From positions 48,474 through 112,473 of the IMG/VR virus record IMGVR_UViG_3300025093_000013: a stretch of 64,000 nucleotides of DNA. The stretch is one strand, 5' to 3'. A program made the position numbers and the translations under genes. The notes under the pieces were generated by a model. The model was not told where the DNA came from. It was given only the letters and a program-made list of their open reading frames with translations, and did not search any database. This DNA comes from a virus. Below, one piece after another: positions 22,939 to 33,549 of this stretch. Numbering within the stretch: position 1 is the stretch's first letter; each line of letters starts with the position of its first letter.

Positions 22939-25776
22939 ATGGCATCAAACCCTAATATATTCGGAGAAAGCTTCCCCGTAGGCTCAAACTCTATCCCAAC
23001 CTTCGGAGTACCAGCATGTATGCTAGAGCTAGGTCTTGAAGCCTTAAGCCTCCTACCAGGGGATGCCCTAGCGACCATAGCTTTGAGTATGAACGAAGGC
23101 GTCTTAGCTGCTAGATCAGTTATTGCCGATATCAAAGCTGAGATCCTTGAGTTCCTCGGTCTTGCTCAAGATGAGATAGACGGTCTATCCTTCTTCAAGA
23201 TTGACGCTGGCTGGGCAGCGTTGGGTAACGCGATAGGAGCGGTTGCAGGAGCTTTGTCATTCCTAGACGAAATCGCTAGTACCGCACAAGCTATAGGTCA
23301 AGACATTGAAGCAATCAAGGATTGCCTTAGTGACTACGAAACTCATCTCCAAAGACAAAGAGGCAGCGATGCTGCTTTAGCTCCTACCGAAGCACAGTTG
23401 GCAATCTACCAAAGCCAAATCGATTCAGCCGAACAATTCATCGATGATGCCGTGGTTGTTTTAGGACAAATATCAGAGATCCTAGCTGGTAGAGCAGCGG
23501 GAACTTTGGTCGATCCCACAACCCTAACAGATACCATAGAAGAAGAGGACGAAATCTTCAGATTAACCTTCGGCCCTCCAAAGTCCACCAAAGGAACTTT
23601 CCTTCTGTCCGTTGATGGTCTTTACTACGACTCACAAAACAGAACTTACGCAGCGTCTGGAAACATTCCAACTCTAGAGGACCTCCCTTTCATTGCAGAT
23701 TCCTCAAAGTGGAAGATGGACCATTCTCCTAACCTAGGAGGTAAAGGAACCCAGATAACTCTGAATGATCTTGACAGGTATGTTGACACAATACTTGATG
23801 TGGAGAAGATAGATGAAGCAGACTATCTTCAAAACTATTACACCAAGGATCACTTACTAGAAGTTCTTGAGGGTCAGAAGAACCTCGTTGTAAGTGAGTT
23901 AGACGCTCAAAGGAAGGATATACTGAATACTTACGCGACTAGCTCCGCTGTGTATATTAACATGCAACAGCAAATCTTCTCAGAGATCGAGCTATTCGAT
24001 ACCAAGATTCGCAGAAGAAAGAAGCAGATTGAGCTTGCCGTCAAGGCACCTGATCTTTTCGGTGTAGAGGTGTCGTTCAAGCCTGGAGAGATCCCAATCA
24101 ACGACTTCAGCTACCTTAGCGACATACACCTCAACATTGCCCTTGAGAAGCAGCGTAAGCTCGTTCTAGACCAGGGAGACATTAGCGGTGTAGTTCTACC
24201 CTTCAAGCCTGTATTTGCGGGAGGCGGCTCTATGGGCAACAATGTGGCTATCGCACCACTAGAGGTAAACAAGAATATTATCGGCGCTCTAGCAAGTGTT
24301 GGTGAATACTCTGATTCTACTCCCACTATTGCTCCTGTTCTAACTGTGAACGATCCTATCGTGACAGAGGATTTGGTTGCGGTATATAACTTCTTAGAAA
24401 CAGATGTCGAGGACACAGGGTCTACAACTTATAATGTAGCTAACTGCACTGGAGATTCTCGTCAAGACATGCAGCTAGTGGCTAAGACTAAATCGGCTGC
24501 ATTCCCTAAGGGTCTTGCTATCCCTAGATTTAGCGGTATTGTAAAGTTTGCTGGGGATGATAACTCATTCTTGAGAAGGGAGGAGCATGGAACTTATGGA
24601 AGGCTGCCTGCCACAAACGAGATGCAAAACCTTCTGTACAACCCTAGTGGGTGTGCCTTTGATTTCTGGCTGCACATGCCTAACTTTACTTCAGGTAACA
24701 ACGACTTTGAGGTAAAGGTATTTGACCAAGGTTTAGATGCATCCTCTGAGATAAGCTCCCTAAACCTATCTCAGCCCAACGCTTCTTGGACAGACTTCAA
24801 TTTCTACAAGGCGATCATCTCCAATGAAAATACAGGTGGTCCAACGGTAGGTAACTCAAGTAGCGTAGTAAACGATTTTACTACAGATCATGTGAGAAGC
24901 TTGTTCATAGGGTTTACTAGAGACCCTGCGTTTACAGTGAGTGCTATTGATGAGAACTCTGATGGTAAATTCACGGGGGCGGATTCTTACCCAGGACTGG
25001 CTGGGACACTAAACCCAGTTCAAAGCTATTCTAGTCTGGACGCCTCTGACACGGTAAACGCCACCTCAGCCACTTATTTCATAGTTGCTCCTATGCAATC
25101 ATTTAGTAAGGATGGGTGTTCTTTCATTAGAAGAGATAATTGCGCTCCAGACGAGTCTATGTTTAGAGGTTTAGCAATTCCCATCGATAGATCTGTAGAA
25201 GGAGATAGCATAGCTGATTGCTCGTCTACTTTTGTTCATATGAACATAAGTTTTGATTTTAGCAAGGACCTCTTGACAGTTTTCTTAAACGGAAAAAGCC
25301 TTTACACAATAAGCATTTCTTCTGAGTTTGGTATTGATAAGTACAAGACTTTGGGTATACCTACCTTCAAGAAGTTGGGTAGTAATCCTAGTTTTGATTA
25401 CCCAGGGGTCATACCTCAATCAGAAAGTGAGGATTTCCTACAAGGTCCTAAGAATGATCCTTTCTTTACTCCCTGGATGGTTGGAGGTGGCTGGACCGAT
25501 GGTATTAACCTAACTGTCGAGGCAAACAAGGGCGCTAATAGTAAAACAGGCGACCTTAATAAGTATGGAACAGATGCCTCAGAGGTAGCTGGAACAGGCT
25601 TTATATCAGACCTTTCCAGTGTTCAAGGTGGGTTTACAGGCCCCTCAAACGGACTTCAAAGTGGCTTGGGGGGTCACCTTGGAAGTTTGAAAATTTACTC
25701 TAAACCCCTATCTATTAGTGAGGCTTTGAAGAACTACAACGCTCACAAAACCTTTTTCTCCAACATTGAGGTCTAA
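22939..25776 (+). CDS. Baseplate-associated adhesin with LamG-like part (945 aa)
   Basis: The N-terminal 190 residues are helix-rich with hydrophobic segments (ALSLLPGDALATIALSM; WAALGNAIGAVAGALSFL) and an amphipathic coiled-coil stretch to about 390. From about 500 the protein becomes beta-rich and contains jelly-roll landmarks: FDFWLHMPNF, FVHMNISFDFSKDLLTVFL, and LGSLKIYSKPLSISEALKNY, which is the typical LamG closing strand. It lies between the spike and the gp25-like gene, so it is probably attached to the baseplate hub or rim. The function as a glycan-binding or structural piece is inferred. No T4 counterpart is recognised. Confidence 0.6.
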   Translation: MASNPNIFGESFPVGSNSIPTFGVPACMLELGLEALSLLPGDALATIALSMNEGVLAARSVIADIKAEILEFLGLAQDEIDGLSFFKIDAGWAALGNAIGAVAGALSFLDEIASTAQAIGQDIEAIKDCLSDYETHLQRQRGSDAALAPTEAQLAIYQSQIDSAEQFIDDAVVVLGQISEILAGRAAGTLVDPTTLTDTIEEEDEIFRLTFGPPKSTKGTFLLSVDGLYYDSQNRTYAASGNIPTLEDLPFIADSSKWKMDHSPNLGGKGTQITLNDLDRYVDTILDVEKIDEADYLQNYYTKDHLLEVLEGQKNLVVSELDAQRKDILNTYATSSAVYINMQQQIFSEIELFDTKIRRRKKQIELAVKAPDLFGVEVSFKPGEIPINDFSYLSDIHLNIALEKQRKLVLDQGDISGVVLPFKPVFAGGGSMGNNVAIAPLEVNKNIIGALASVGEYSDSTPTIAPVLTVNDPIVTEDLVAVYNFLETDVEDTGSTTYNVANCTGDSRQDMQLVAKTKSAAFPKGLAIPRFSGIVKFAGDDNSFLRREEHGTYGRLPATNEMQNLLYNPSGCAFDFWLHMPNFTSGNNDFEVKVFDQGLDASSEISSLNLSQPNASWTDFNFYKAIISNENTGGPTVGNSSSVVNDFTTDHVRSLFIGFTRDPAFTVSAIDENSDGKFTGADSYPGLAGTLNPVQSYSSLDASDTVNATSATYFIVAPMQSFSKDGCSFIRRDNCAPDESMFRGLAIPIDRSVEGDSIADCSSTFVHMNISFDFSKDLLTVFLNGKSLYTISISSEFGIDKYKTLGIPTFKKLGSNPSFDYPGVIPQSESEDFLQGPKNDPFFTPWMVGGGWTDGINLTVEANKGANSKTGDLNKYGTDASEVAGTGFISDLSSVQGGFTGPSNGLQSGLGGHLGSLKIYSKPLSISEALKNYNAHKTFFSNIEV

Positions 25777-26217
25777 ATGGCAAGCATAGTATATGGACTA
25801 ACACCAACTAAGCAGACTGTAAAAAGTATAACACAGCCTGTGGATGATTCCATATATGGGCTAAGATTTCCTCTTGGAAAGGGGGATATCCTTTTTCAAA
25901 AGTCTTCAAGAAGGGAATTACTAAAGGGTCAAGTAACTCAGCTTTTATTCACTAGCCCAGGCGAGAGGGTGTTCTTACCTAATTTTGGTGTTGATCTAAG
26001 ATCCTATGTATTTGAGCAGCTAGATGATTCATTAATAGCTAATTTACAGGCCCAGATTAGCAATCAGATAAGGCTGTATATCCCCAACGCTGAGTTAGTT
26101 TCTATTAATGTTAGGACTGATGATGGGCATTACTCAGGTATCCCAACTCTGGTGGTCTACCTGAGTGTAAAAGAAAAAGAAACCAATGAGATCATACCTC
26201 TGGAGTTTGCGACATGA
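25777..26217 (+). CDS. 25: Baseplate wedge protein gp25
   Basis: The 146-residue protein belongs to the gpW/gp25 family, a sheath-like wedge subunit from which sheath polymerisation starts. The family core is visible: GKGDILFQKSSRRELLKGQV, then LLFTSPGERVFLPNFGVDLR (with the ER that stands for the usual EPR-type motif) and a C-terminal strand-helix-strand ending in LVVYLSVKEKETNE. T4 gp25 is 132 aa. The stop overlaps the gp6-like start (ATGA), matching the 25-6-7 order expected in contractile tails. Confidence 0.9.
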   Translation: MASIVYGLTPTKQTVKSITQPVDDSIYGLRFPLGKGDILFQKSSRRELLKGQVTQLLFTSPGERVFLPNFGVDLRSYVFEQLDDSLIANLQAQISNQIRLYIPNAELVSINVRTDDGHYSGIPTLVVYLSVKEKETNEIIPLEFAT

Positions 26218-27800
26218 CCGACAATATACCATACACAACGGCTGCATCGGACTTCATGAAGTCTATTGTATTCAAAGAGGATGAGAAAACCTCTTTGATT
26301 GATTTCACAGCTACAGACTTCATAACTCTTAGAAATAGACTAATTGAGTACATCAAGGCTGTTTACCCTCTAGATTATGATTTATTTGCTGAGTCTGATT
26401 TAGGCATGATGTTTGTCGAGCTTATTGCTTACATGGGCTCCGTCATGTCAATGAAGACAGACATGATAGCACATGAGATGTTCCTGAAGACTGTAAAGTC
26501 TCCTGCAAACCTAAGAAAGATATTTGAAATAATCGGAGTTAGATTAAGAGGCCCAGGAGCAGCATCGGCTAAAACAAGGCTAACTGCCGATGCAACAATT
26601 GGTGACTCCGAGTTTACTGTCCCTGCTGCATCTAGGGTATTTCAAGCTAACTCTACTCTAGATGGTCAGCCCGTGAATTACACTTTGTACTCCACCACAA
26701 ACGGGTTTATTGATAATCCAACTAATACTGCGGACCTGACCTTTTACAAGACTGATTCAGAGGGAGATCTAGGCAATGAGTGGAACAACGCTGTTCTTGT
26801 AGAGGGTTCTCTAGCTGTAGATACGGGAATCTTCTCCGATGTGGATGTTCTTAAGGAAATAACCCTAGCTAATAGCCCCGTTGTTGACGGAAGTATTCAA
26901 GTCTTCCTTTCAAACGCGGGCGATGCAAGCGGGGTTTACAAAGAAGTAAACTCATTACTATCAACATCTTCTTCAGACTTGAAGGTGTTCCAAACTGTCT
27001 ACACTGATGATTTCCAAGCCACTTTACAGTTTGGGGATGGCGTCACGGGCGTCCTTCCTCCTAATAATTCAAGCTACATCATAACCTACAGAGTGGGTGG
27101 GGGTCAAAGAGGTAACGGGCCTACCAACGCTGTTAACGGTAATTTTACCACTCAGGAAGGGTCTGGAGTTTCTCTGACTAACACCAATCCTTTTACAGGA
27201 GGAACAGAGGCCGAGACAATAGATCATGCAAAGAAATATGCAAAGCTAGTTTACAGACAACAAGACAGATTAGTGTCCTTGGATGATTATGTGACCTTCG
27301 CTAACATCTACAGAGATACGCAAGGGCAAAGGGTAAAGGCAACTGCAACGACAAGAAAAGCCTTTAGCTCTGCTAATGTAATTGATGTGTATCTTCTACA
27401 AAGAGCTTCACCTACTCAACTACAAAAAGCCTCTCTTTCCTTTAAGCAAGCCATGCTCGAAGCCATGGAGAACAAAAAGATGATGACAGATGAGATTGTT
27501 CTAGTAGACGGTCTTATTAGGACAGTTGATCTTGATGTTAGAATAACCATGGATGAAAGATTTGAGCCTAATGAGACTGATATAAAATCAAGAGTAGCCA
27601 GAGCTATTAACGGATACTTTAATGTAGATAAAAGAGACTTTGGGGAAGACTTCTTACCTTCAGATGTTTCAAGAGAAATATTCACCTCGGTTGATGAGGT
27701 CCGTATTGCTGAGATAACTAATTTCAATGAAAAAGTTTCCCTGGATATCAATGAAATTATTCAGCTAAACAACTTTACAATAACTGTCAACTATGTCTAG
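26214..27800 (+). CDS. 6: Baseplate wedge protein gp6 (baseplate J-like)
   Basis: The 528-residue protein fits the gp6/baseplate-J family that forms the iris-like ring linking wedges. Landmarks are the N-terminal helical LIDFTATDFITLRNRLIEY and ESDLGMMFVELIAYMGSVM, then a beta-rich TVPAASRVFQANS domain, the J-like FQTVYTDDFQATLQFGDGV segment, and a C-terminal alpha/beta part with VSLDDYVTFANIYRDTQG. T4 gp6 is 660 aa. It overlaps gp25 by four bases and gp7-like by eight, so the wedge genes are translated as one unit. Confidence 0.9.
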   Translation: MTDNIPYTTAASDFMKSIVFKEDEKTSLIDFTATDFITLRNRLIEYIKAVYPLDYDLFAESDLGMMFVELIAYMGSVMSMKTDMIAHEMFLKTVKSPANLRKIFEIIGVRLRGPGAASAKTRLTADATIGDSEFTVPAASRVFQANSTLDGQPVNYTLYSTTNGFIDNPTNTADLTFYKTDSEGDLGNEWNNAVLVEGSLAVDTGIFSDVDVLKEITLANSPVVDGSIQVFLSNAGDASGVYKEVNSLLSTSSSDLKVFQTVYTDDFQATLQFGDGVTGVLPPNNSSYIITYRVGGGQRGNGPTNAVNGNFTTQEGSGVSLTNTNPFTGGTEAETIDHAKKYAKLVYRQQDRLVSLDDYVTFANIYRDTQGQRVKATATTRKAFSSANVIDVYLLQRASPTQLQKASLSFKQAMLEAMENKKMMTDEIVLVDGLIRTVDLDVRITMDERFEPNETDIKSRVARAINGYFNVDKRDFGEDFLPSDVSREIFTSVDEVRIAEITNFNEKVSLDINEIIQLNNFTITVNYV

Positions 27801-30800
27801 AAAGTTTAGTAGAAGGAACTACTCAGAGGCACTGGATAAACTAGTGCCTCAGATTTATAATGAAGAGGATCTTAAGCTCGCTGAAGAGAAGCAGGACCTT
27901 CCTTCTAAGATACTTGATGCTGATGCGGATCTAGTCCTAAAGTTTCTTGACATAAACGGTCTTATCTATGATTACTCTGATAATGACGGTAGAACTTACC
28001 CAACCCTTAACTTAGAGTTTTCTTCTTGGAATACCTCTTCCTATTCAGATAGAACTGCGTCCTCTACTAACGCCTACTCTGGATACTCAGAGGGGTTAGT
28101 AAAGTATTTCATTCCTCAAAATAAGTTAACTGAGATTACTCCTAGCGAGTTCGACCTAGAGATCTTAAGTCCTTTAGGGTATGATATAAACGACTACGAG
28201 ACCTCCGCAGCCTTTAGAACCTTTGTAAGTGGAACCTTGCTGCCCCAGCTACAACTAGGAAGTGGACCCGCATCCAGCCCTTCCCCTGCTGTGCTTCCTA
28301 CGGAATTTGGATCTACACATGACAAGGCCGCTAATTACCTTATCGATTCATTAGGCTTGTTCGCCTTAATGAATTATGATCAGTATTATACTGACAAAGT
28401 AAGAGAACTAATCTCCGATAAGTTCACAGATAAATTCTATAACTTCAAGAAAACAGTTACCTTAGGTGACGCTCTAGAAGTCTTGAAGAGGTTATCTTTT
28501 GTTTATACTGATTTACAGCCAAGGGCATGGAACGATGAATTTAGAGTCTCAGCGACAACCCATTTAAGCGGAACACAGTCATTAGACAAGTACCTAACTT
28601 GGAACAATATACTGTATGATCTACCTTTAACGGAAGAGGATGAAACTTTTACAAAGGACTTTTACATAAAGTTCTTTGAAGACAAAAACTTCACAATTCC
28701 TTATGTAACCGAAGGTCCTTTGAAGAAGTTCTTAACTGCTATGGGCTTCTTGATAGGAGATATTGATAATGAAGTATTATCACTCGAATCTTTAAACTCA
28801 ATTGAAGAGTGTCCTGCTAAGTATCTTCCATACCTAGCTGATCAAATTGGATGGGAATTTTATACGAGTAATAGCGAGTCTTGGAGAAGACAGCTTCGAG
28901 ACGCTCGAAAGCTGCTTCAAAAGAAAGGAACTAAGCAAGGGCTCATTGATCTACTGAAGTCCATTTTACCAGCCACTGAGATTGATTTTGATAATGGGTT
29001 CTCTGAATACTACGAGTCTTACATTCCTTATCTGATTTACTACCTACTTAAAACTGAAGCAGATCAGTTAGAGTCTTTTAGCGTTTGGAATCAGACAAAG
29101 GCTAATGAGTTCGCAGGAGGAGAGTTTGATCCTAGCGACTTGGATAAAAACATTAGATTTGTAGTTGACCATATTCTTCTAGAGGCAGTATACGAGTTCT
29201 CGGATTTATTTAACATTCAAGGATACGCTTTCGCTCCTGACAACCCTAAGTTTACTTTCAACTATAGAGATAGGGATTTCAACATACCTCCATTTGAGGA
29301 CGAGCGATTCTACAAGGATTGTGACCTAACATATGATCTGGTAAAGTTCTTCAAGGAGAAGATGGTATGTTTAGGTGTTGAAGATTCTATATGTGATTCC
29401 TTCGAGAGTTACATTCTCTCAAATACTATCGATGGGGATCAAGATCCTAAACTCTACAACAATGGGTTCTTGTTCTTGACAGAAAGCTTACAGCAGGCTC
29501 CTAATTACGATAGAGTAATAACTGATCTAGAGAGCAAGCTGTACGATTATCTCCCACTATGGAACGGTAAATCCTCTCAATTCACTTTGCAGGTATCATC
29601 AGGAACTTTTGACGATAAGTTCTTTGTACAGACTGCTTATACGACTGAAGACTTCTTTGAGTCACTAAAAGCTATTTCTGATTTCGTCCCAGCTAAGGCA
29701 ATAGAGAGAGTCGATGTAAACCTTAGAAGGACTGATGCTTTAGATTCGTTTACAAACACTTATCCAAGGGCTTCCTATAGAATGTTGGACACCCCAAGTC
29801 CAAGTGGTGCCATGGCTTCCTTTGAGATATCAACTCTCAACATGAGGTCCAATGTTCTAGGGTTAGTGGGAAGTAGTGTCGATCCAAATTATGTAAAAGA
29901 TCCACGGAGTACGAACGACTACTCGGCTCTACCCGTGTTCAAGAGAGACAGATTAAGTTTTTCTCGAACATCTACTAATGACGCTTACATCGATGTAAGC
30001 TCCGTTTACACTGTTAGTGGTCCTTACGAAGAAGTTGCTCCTAGAACTGCGGTTAGAAGGCGAGACCTACAGAAGAACCTTTCAAAAGGGCAAATCTTTA
30101 GAAGAGATGGGTTTAATCCTCCTTCGTTCTTGAATACAACTACTAAAGGCACGGGGACCAGTTTAACAGCCCTAGGTGATCTGAGTTCTTTCGTGGAGTA
30201 TATTCCTCTAGGACTAATCCCAAGCTCATACACCTTCACCCCTGTCCCTGACCACAAGAATGTCCCAGAGGTGTACGACGAGTGCCAAACAACCGCTTCG
30301 AATGATGTTTTCAATGGTGTTAGAAGTAAGTACACATTCAAGACTAGAGGGGCTGTTGATACCTATAACTTACCTTTGGATCACGGGTATGCTAATAATC
30401 TTGTATTCAAGTACAGGGATAACCTAGACGAGATTTATAAGCTTATCGTAGATCTCAAGGATGAGGATCTTGAGCTACAGGCGAAGTTAACTGTTGATAA
30501 TAATCTTAATGTTATTAAGAATATAAACTGGAAGGACGAGTACGAGTCTATAAAGAATAGTCTCTGGAATGATTTGGATTACTCTATAGAAAACGACTTC
30601 AACAAGATGAGGATGGATTTCTACAAGAGGCTTCCAAATGAAATGAACAAGACCTTCCACTACCTTTACTTAAACGACTATGTAAAGCAAGGTAGAGGTA
30701 GCCTGTCTAATGCTACTTTGGATGATGTTATATACGGGGGAGCGTCTCTTATATCCCATATCTACGGTCCAACATTCTTCAATGCTTTACATAAGCTCGA

Positions 30801-33549
30801 TGGATCCGCAGTAGGAAATGTCTTAGCCTCGATTGATGCTGATAGAGATACTGTATTTGATAGAAAGACAGAGATAATTAACAACAAGATAAAGTCTCTT
30901 AACGAAGACTTCGAGTTCCAAATAAGGTACTGTGACAATAATTTATCGGATACGGATTTCCAAGTAGGAACTGCCCCAGAGTCGTTTAGCCAAAACTACA
31001 TTAGTGGTGTAGAGATTCATACATGGAAAAACTCTGCTGCTAACAAAATGTTTGTGTACGACCTGTCTTCTGATGAAGGCTTCTTGTCTGAAAACTCAAC
31101 GCTACTTGATGGAAACCTTTTAGGTATGAAGTCCAAGGAGTTCTTACCAAGACTAAAGTATACCTTCAAGTACAAAGAAGCAGGAGATACCGACAATTTC
31201 TTACGCCCTGAACATAACTTTTCTGTAGAGTTGAGTTCTCTTTTCCTAAGAGAGGACAGCTTCCAGACTGACCAAAGAACGGCTTCTGTCTGGATTCATA
31301 CAGAGAAGGAAACCGACTTCTACGGTAAGAGTATTTTCTGGAATTATATGCCTGACGGCACCTGGAAGATTATAGATTCAAGTTCTGTAGAGGGAAGTGA
31401 AGGTATTGCGTATGTGAGAAACAATTTAGTTCACAACTTTGCTCACTCTAAGAAAACTATAGAGAATAAGGTTGAGATTAATTCATGCTACATTGATAAT
31501 GTCAATAGAGAGGTTCTTTACTCACTTGTAAATGAGGACTTTTATGTAGATAAAGTTCACTTCAATACCTTGAATAGGCACATTGCAGTTCCTCTATCTT
31601 ACTACCAGTATAAGCAACAAGTTCACCGTTCTGATCAGAACTACATGATCGAAGTATTCCCTTCACTTACGCAAGATGATTCACAGTTCTGGGCCACCAA
31701 AGGAATCAAGTGTGTTGATGAAACCATGAGGTTAAGAGCCTCTGTTCAAAAGAGCTTTGAGATACCCGACTACTCACTGTCACTAACGGATACTCAAAAG
31801 AAAGTCGAGTTCTTCTATCCTGATGGAGGCGCAGTCCCCTTAGGAACCACTGTTTATATCACTAGGGATGGTGAGGTTTATGATGGGCCTAAGGAGCTAA
31901 CCATATCAGTATCCAAGGGAGGCAAGAGAATACTATACTCAAAAGCTTTCATTGGCACTACGGATTATGTCCCAAATACGGATGGTGAGATTGAATATCG
32001 TGAGGTTCCTTATGAGGGTTATGCACAAATAAACGGTTACAACCCTTGGGATGTTATAGTTATCCAAGGCAAGATAACTAGTGTAGAACTTTTAAACATC
32101 GTACAGAATAATGTTATAAAAGACTCAACTTTATCCTCCTTTGGATTTACGGGAGATATGATTGAAGCAGTTCAGGTTAGGAAAGATCCAAGAATTTCTG
32201 GAGGAATTTCAGAGTCTAGATATACAGATTTGGGATTCACGCCCCTGACCACTTCTACTGTTTTTACGGTTACTAATGTTAAAACCGAGACTCCTTTTGG
32301 AGATAACTACGCCATCCTCTCTGCTAACGGTATGGACTTTTGGCAGACAACAGAGTTAATGGCATCTTATATCAAGAACGATATCGGAGGTTCTTATCTA
32401 TTCAACACGGGACAAATATCTCTGAACCCAGAACTGTCTTCTAATTATTTATCTAACGAAGAAGTCGTACAAAGTACATCATTTGGAGAAACCTCAGGAT
32501 ATGTAGATACTGATTCAAGAACGGCCACCACCGATCATCACAATTTCTTTATAGAGGCTTCAAAGAAGGATAGGTTCGACAATCAATACGATTTCCCTAG
32601 AGATTTGGTTTTCTATGAGCCCATCTCTGACGGAACTAAAAATAACTTTGTTATATTAACAGCAGTATTCGCAGTAACTGACAATTCTCCTTCTAGAATC
32701 GGCCTCGACATGGGTATTGGAGGATTTTCACCTCACCATCAAAACAATAGAACTGTGAGTGTTGTTTATAATGTATCAGGAACTTCATCTGGCTTCACTG
32801 AGAAATTTAGCTGTGAACCTTCTAGGTCGTTAGATATTAACAGTAGAGCAATAAGACCTAGTGCGGGCACTCTAAACGACTTCATAGGCGTGTCCGAGTT
32901 TCCTTTTGTAGATGATATTCGTGAATTAAGATACCCAGTGGCACCTTTTGGAACTTTAAGGGCTGGTATGGCTGGGGGTTATGATGTTGACAACAAGTGG
33001 AAGTTAATGTTCATAGCTATTGATTGTAAGAAGATGGAGGAGTTTTCACAAAACTATCCAAACATTGATAGTTATTTCCCTAATAGGGCTGCTGAAACTC
33101 TCAACACCCCTGCTAAATTAGCATTTTCTATGATGATGGATCAAGATCAATCAGTTTCTTCTGGATCTGTAGAAATAGCTCACTTGGGCATTCATTCAGA
33201 CATGTTAGATCCTGATTATCAATTCCCTTTATCATACTTTACAAATACTACTGTCTTAAATTCACAGACTAATTCCTACCCCTCAATCCGTGGAACTGAG
33301 CTTGGAAACTATATTACCAAAACAGTGGATCAGGAATTCGTTAGGAAGCCTAGAAATCTCCTATCTATCTTTAGATTCTATAATGATATTGCTGACGACC
33401 TTCAGTCTAGGGACAACACAAAAACTGAAAAGATGTATGGACCTAATGGCGGCGGTAGATCCAACTATAGAATTCATCCAGCCGAGTTTGCGGACTCGTC
33501 AACCTTCCTCTCTAATGGAAGGATAGATAACTTGAACATTACGAACTGA
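27793..33549 (+). CDS. 7: Giant baseplate wedge protein (gp7-like with P2 gpI-type domain)
   Basis: This is the largest gene in the window (1,918 aa; T4 gp7 is 1,032). It directly follows gp6, the conserved gp6-gp7 (J-I) order of contractile tails. About residues 338-385 carry the tail-protein-I signature: CPAKYLPYLADQIGWEFY, then RRQLRDARKLLQKKGTKQG. The N-terminal 330 residues are wedge-like with repeated SYSD/YSG turns; the region from 700 onward is a long series of beta domains rich in Asn, Asp, Ser and Tyr that probably forms the outer baseplate rim and fibre attachment sites. The C-terminal 400 residues look jelly-roll-like. The extra size is unexplained by T4. Confidence 0.75.
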   Translation: MSRKFSRRNYSEALDKLVPQIYNEEDLKLAEEKQDLPSKILDADADLVLKFLDINGLIYDYSDNDGRTYPTLNLEFSSWNTSSYSDRTASSTNAYSGYSEGLVKYFIPQNKLTEITPSEFDLEILSPLGYDINDYETSAAFRTFVSGTLLPQLQLGSGPASSPSPAVLPTEFGSTHDKAANYLIDSLGLFALMNYDQYYTDKVRELISDKFTDKFYNFKKTVTLGDALEVLKRLSFVYTDLQPRAWNDEFRVSATTHLSGTQSLDKYLTWNNILYDLPLTEEDETFTKDFYIKFFEDKNFTIPYVTEGPLKKFLTAMGFLIGDIDNEVLSLESLNSIEECPAKYLPYLADQIGWEFYTSNSESWRRQLRDARKLLQKKGTKQGLIDLLKSILPATEIDFDNGFSEYYESYIPYLIYYLLKTEADQLESFSVWNQTKANEFAGGEFDPSDLDKNIRFVVDHILLEAVYEFSDLFNIQGYAFAPDNPKFTFNYRDRDFNIPPFEDERFYKDCDLTYDLVKFFKEKMVCLGVEDSICDSFESYILSNTIDGDQDPKLYNNGFLFLTESLQQAPNYDRVITDLESKLYDYLPLWNGKSSQFTLQVSSGTFDDKFFVQTAYTTEDFFESLKAISDFVPAKAIERVDVNLRRTDALDSFTNTYPRASYRMLDTPSPSGAMASFEISTLNMRSNVLGLVGSSVDPNYVKDPRSTNDYSALPVFKRDRLSFSRTSTNDAYIDVSSVYTVSGPYEEVAPRTAVRRRDLQKNLSKGQIFRRDGFNPPSFLNTTTKGTGTSLTALGDLSSFVEYIPLGLIPSSYTFTPVPDHKNVPEVYDECQTTASNDVFNGVRSKYTFKTRGAVDTYNLPLDHGYANNLVFKYRDNLDEIYKLIVDLKDEDLELQAKLTVDNNLNVIKNINWKDEYESIKNSLWNDLDYSIENDFNKMRMDFYKRLPNEMNKTFHYLYLNDYVKQGRGSLSNATLDDVIYGGASLISHIYGPTFFNALHKLDGSAVGNVLASIDADRDTVFDRKTEIINNKIKSLNEDFEFQIRYCDNNLSDTDFQVGTAPESFSQNYISGVEIHTWKNSAANKMFVYDLSSDEGFLSENSTLLDGNLLGMKSKEFLPRLKYTFKYKEAGDTDNFLRPEHNFSVELSSLFLREDSFQTDQRTASVWIHTEKETDFYGKSIFWNYMPDGTWKIIDSSSVEGSEGIAYVRNNLVHNFAHSKKTIENKVEINSCYIDNVNREVLYSLVNEDFYVDKVHFNTLNRHIAVPLSYYQYKQQVHRSDQNYMIEVFPSLTQDDSQFWATKGIKCVDETMRLRASVQKSFEIPDYSLSLTDTQKKVEFFYPDGGAVPLGTTVYITRDGEVYDGPKELTISVSKGGKRILYSKAFIGTTDYVPNTDGEIEYREVPYEGYAQINGYNPWDVIVIQGKITSVELLNIVQNNVIKDSTLSSFGFTGDMIEAVQVRKDPRISGGISESRYTDLGFTPLTTSTVFTVTNVKTETPFGDNYAILSANGMDFWQTTELMASYIKNDIGGSYLFNTGQISLNPELSSNYLSNEEVVQSTSFGETSGYVDTDSRTATTDHHNFFIEASKKDRFDNQYDFPRDLVFYEPISDGTKNNFVILTAVFAVTDNSPSRIGLDMGIGGFSPHHQNNRTVSVVYNVSGTSSGFTEKFSCEPSRSLDINSRAIRPSAGTLNDFIGVSEFPFVDDIRELRYPVAPFGTLRAGMAGGYDVDNKWKLMFIAIDCKKMEEFSQNYPNIDSYFPNRAAETLNTPAKLAFSMMMDQDQSVSSGSVEIAHLGIHSDMLDPDYQFPLSYFTNTTVLNSQTNSYPSIRGTELGNYITKTVDQEFVRKPRNLLSIFRFYNDIADDLQSRDNTKTEKMYGPNGGGRSNYRIHPAEFADSSTFLSNGRIDNLNITN

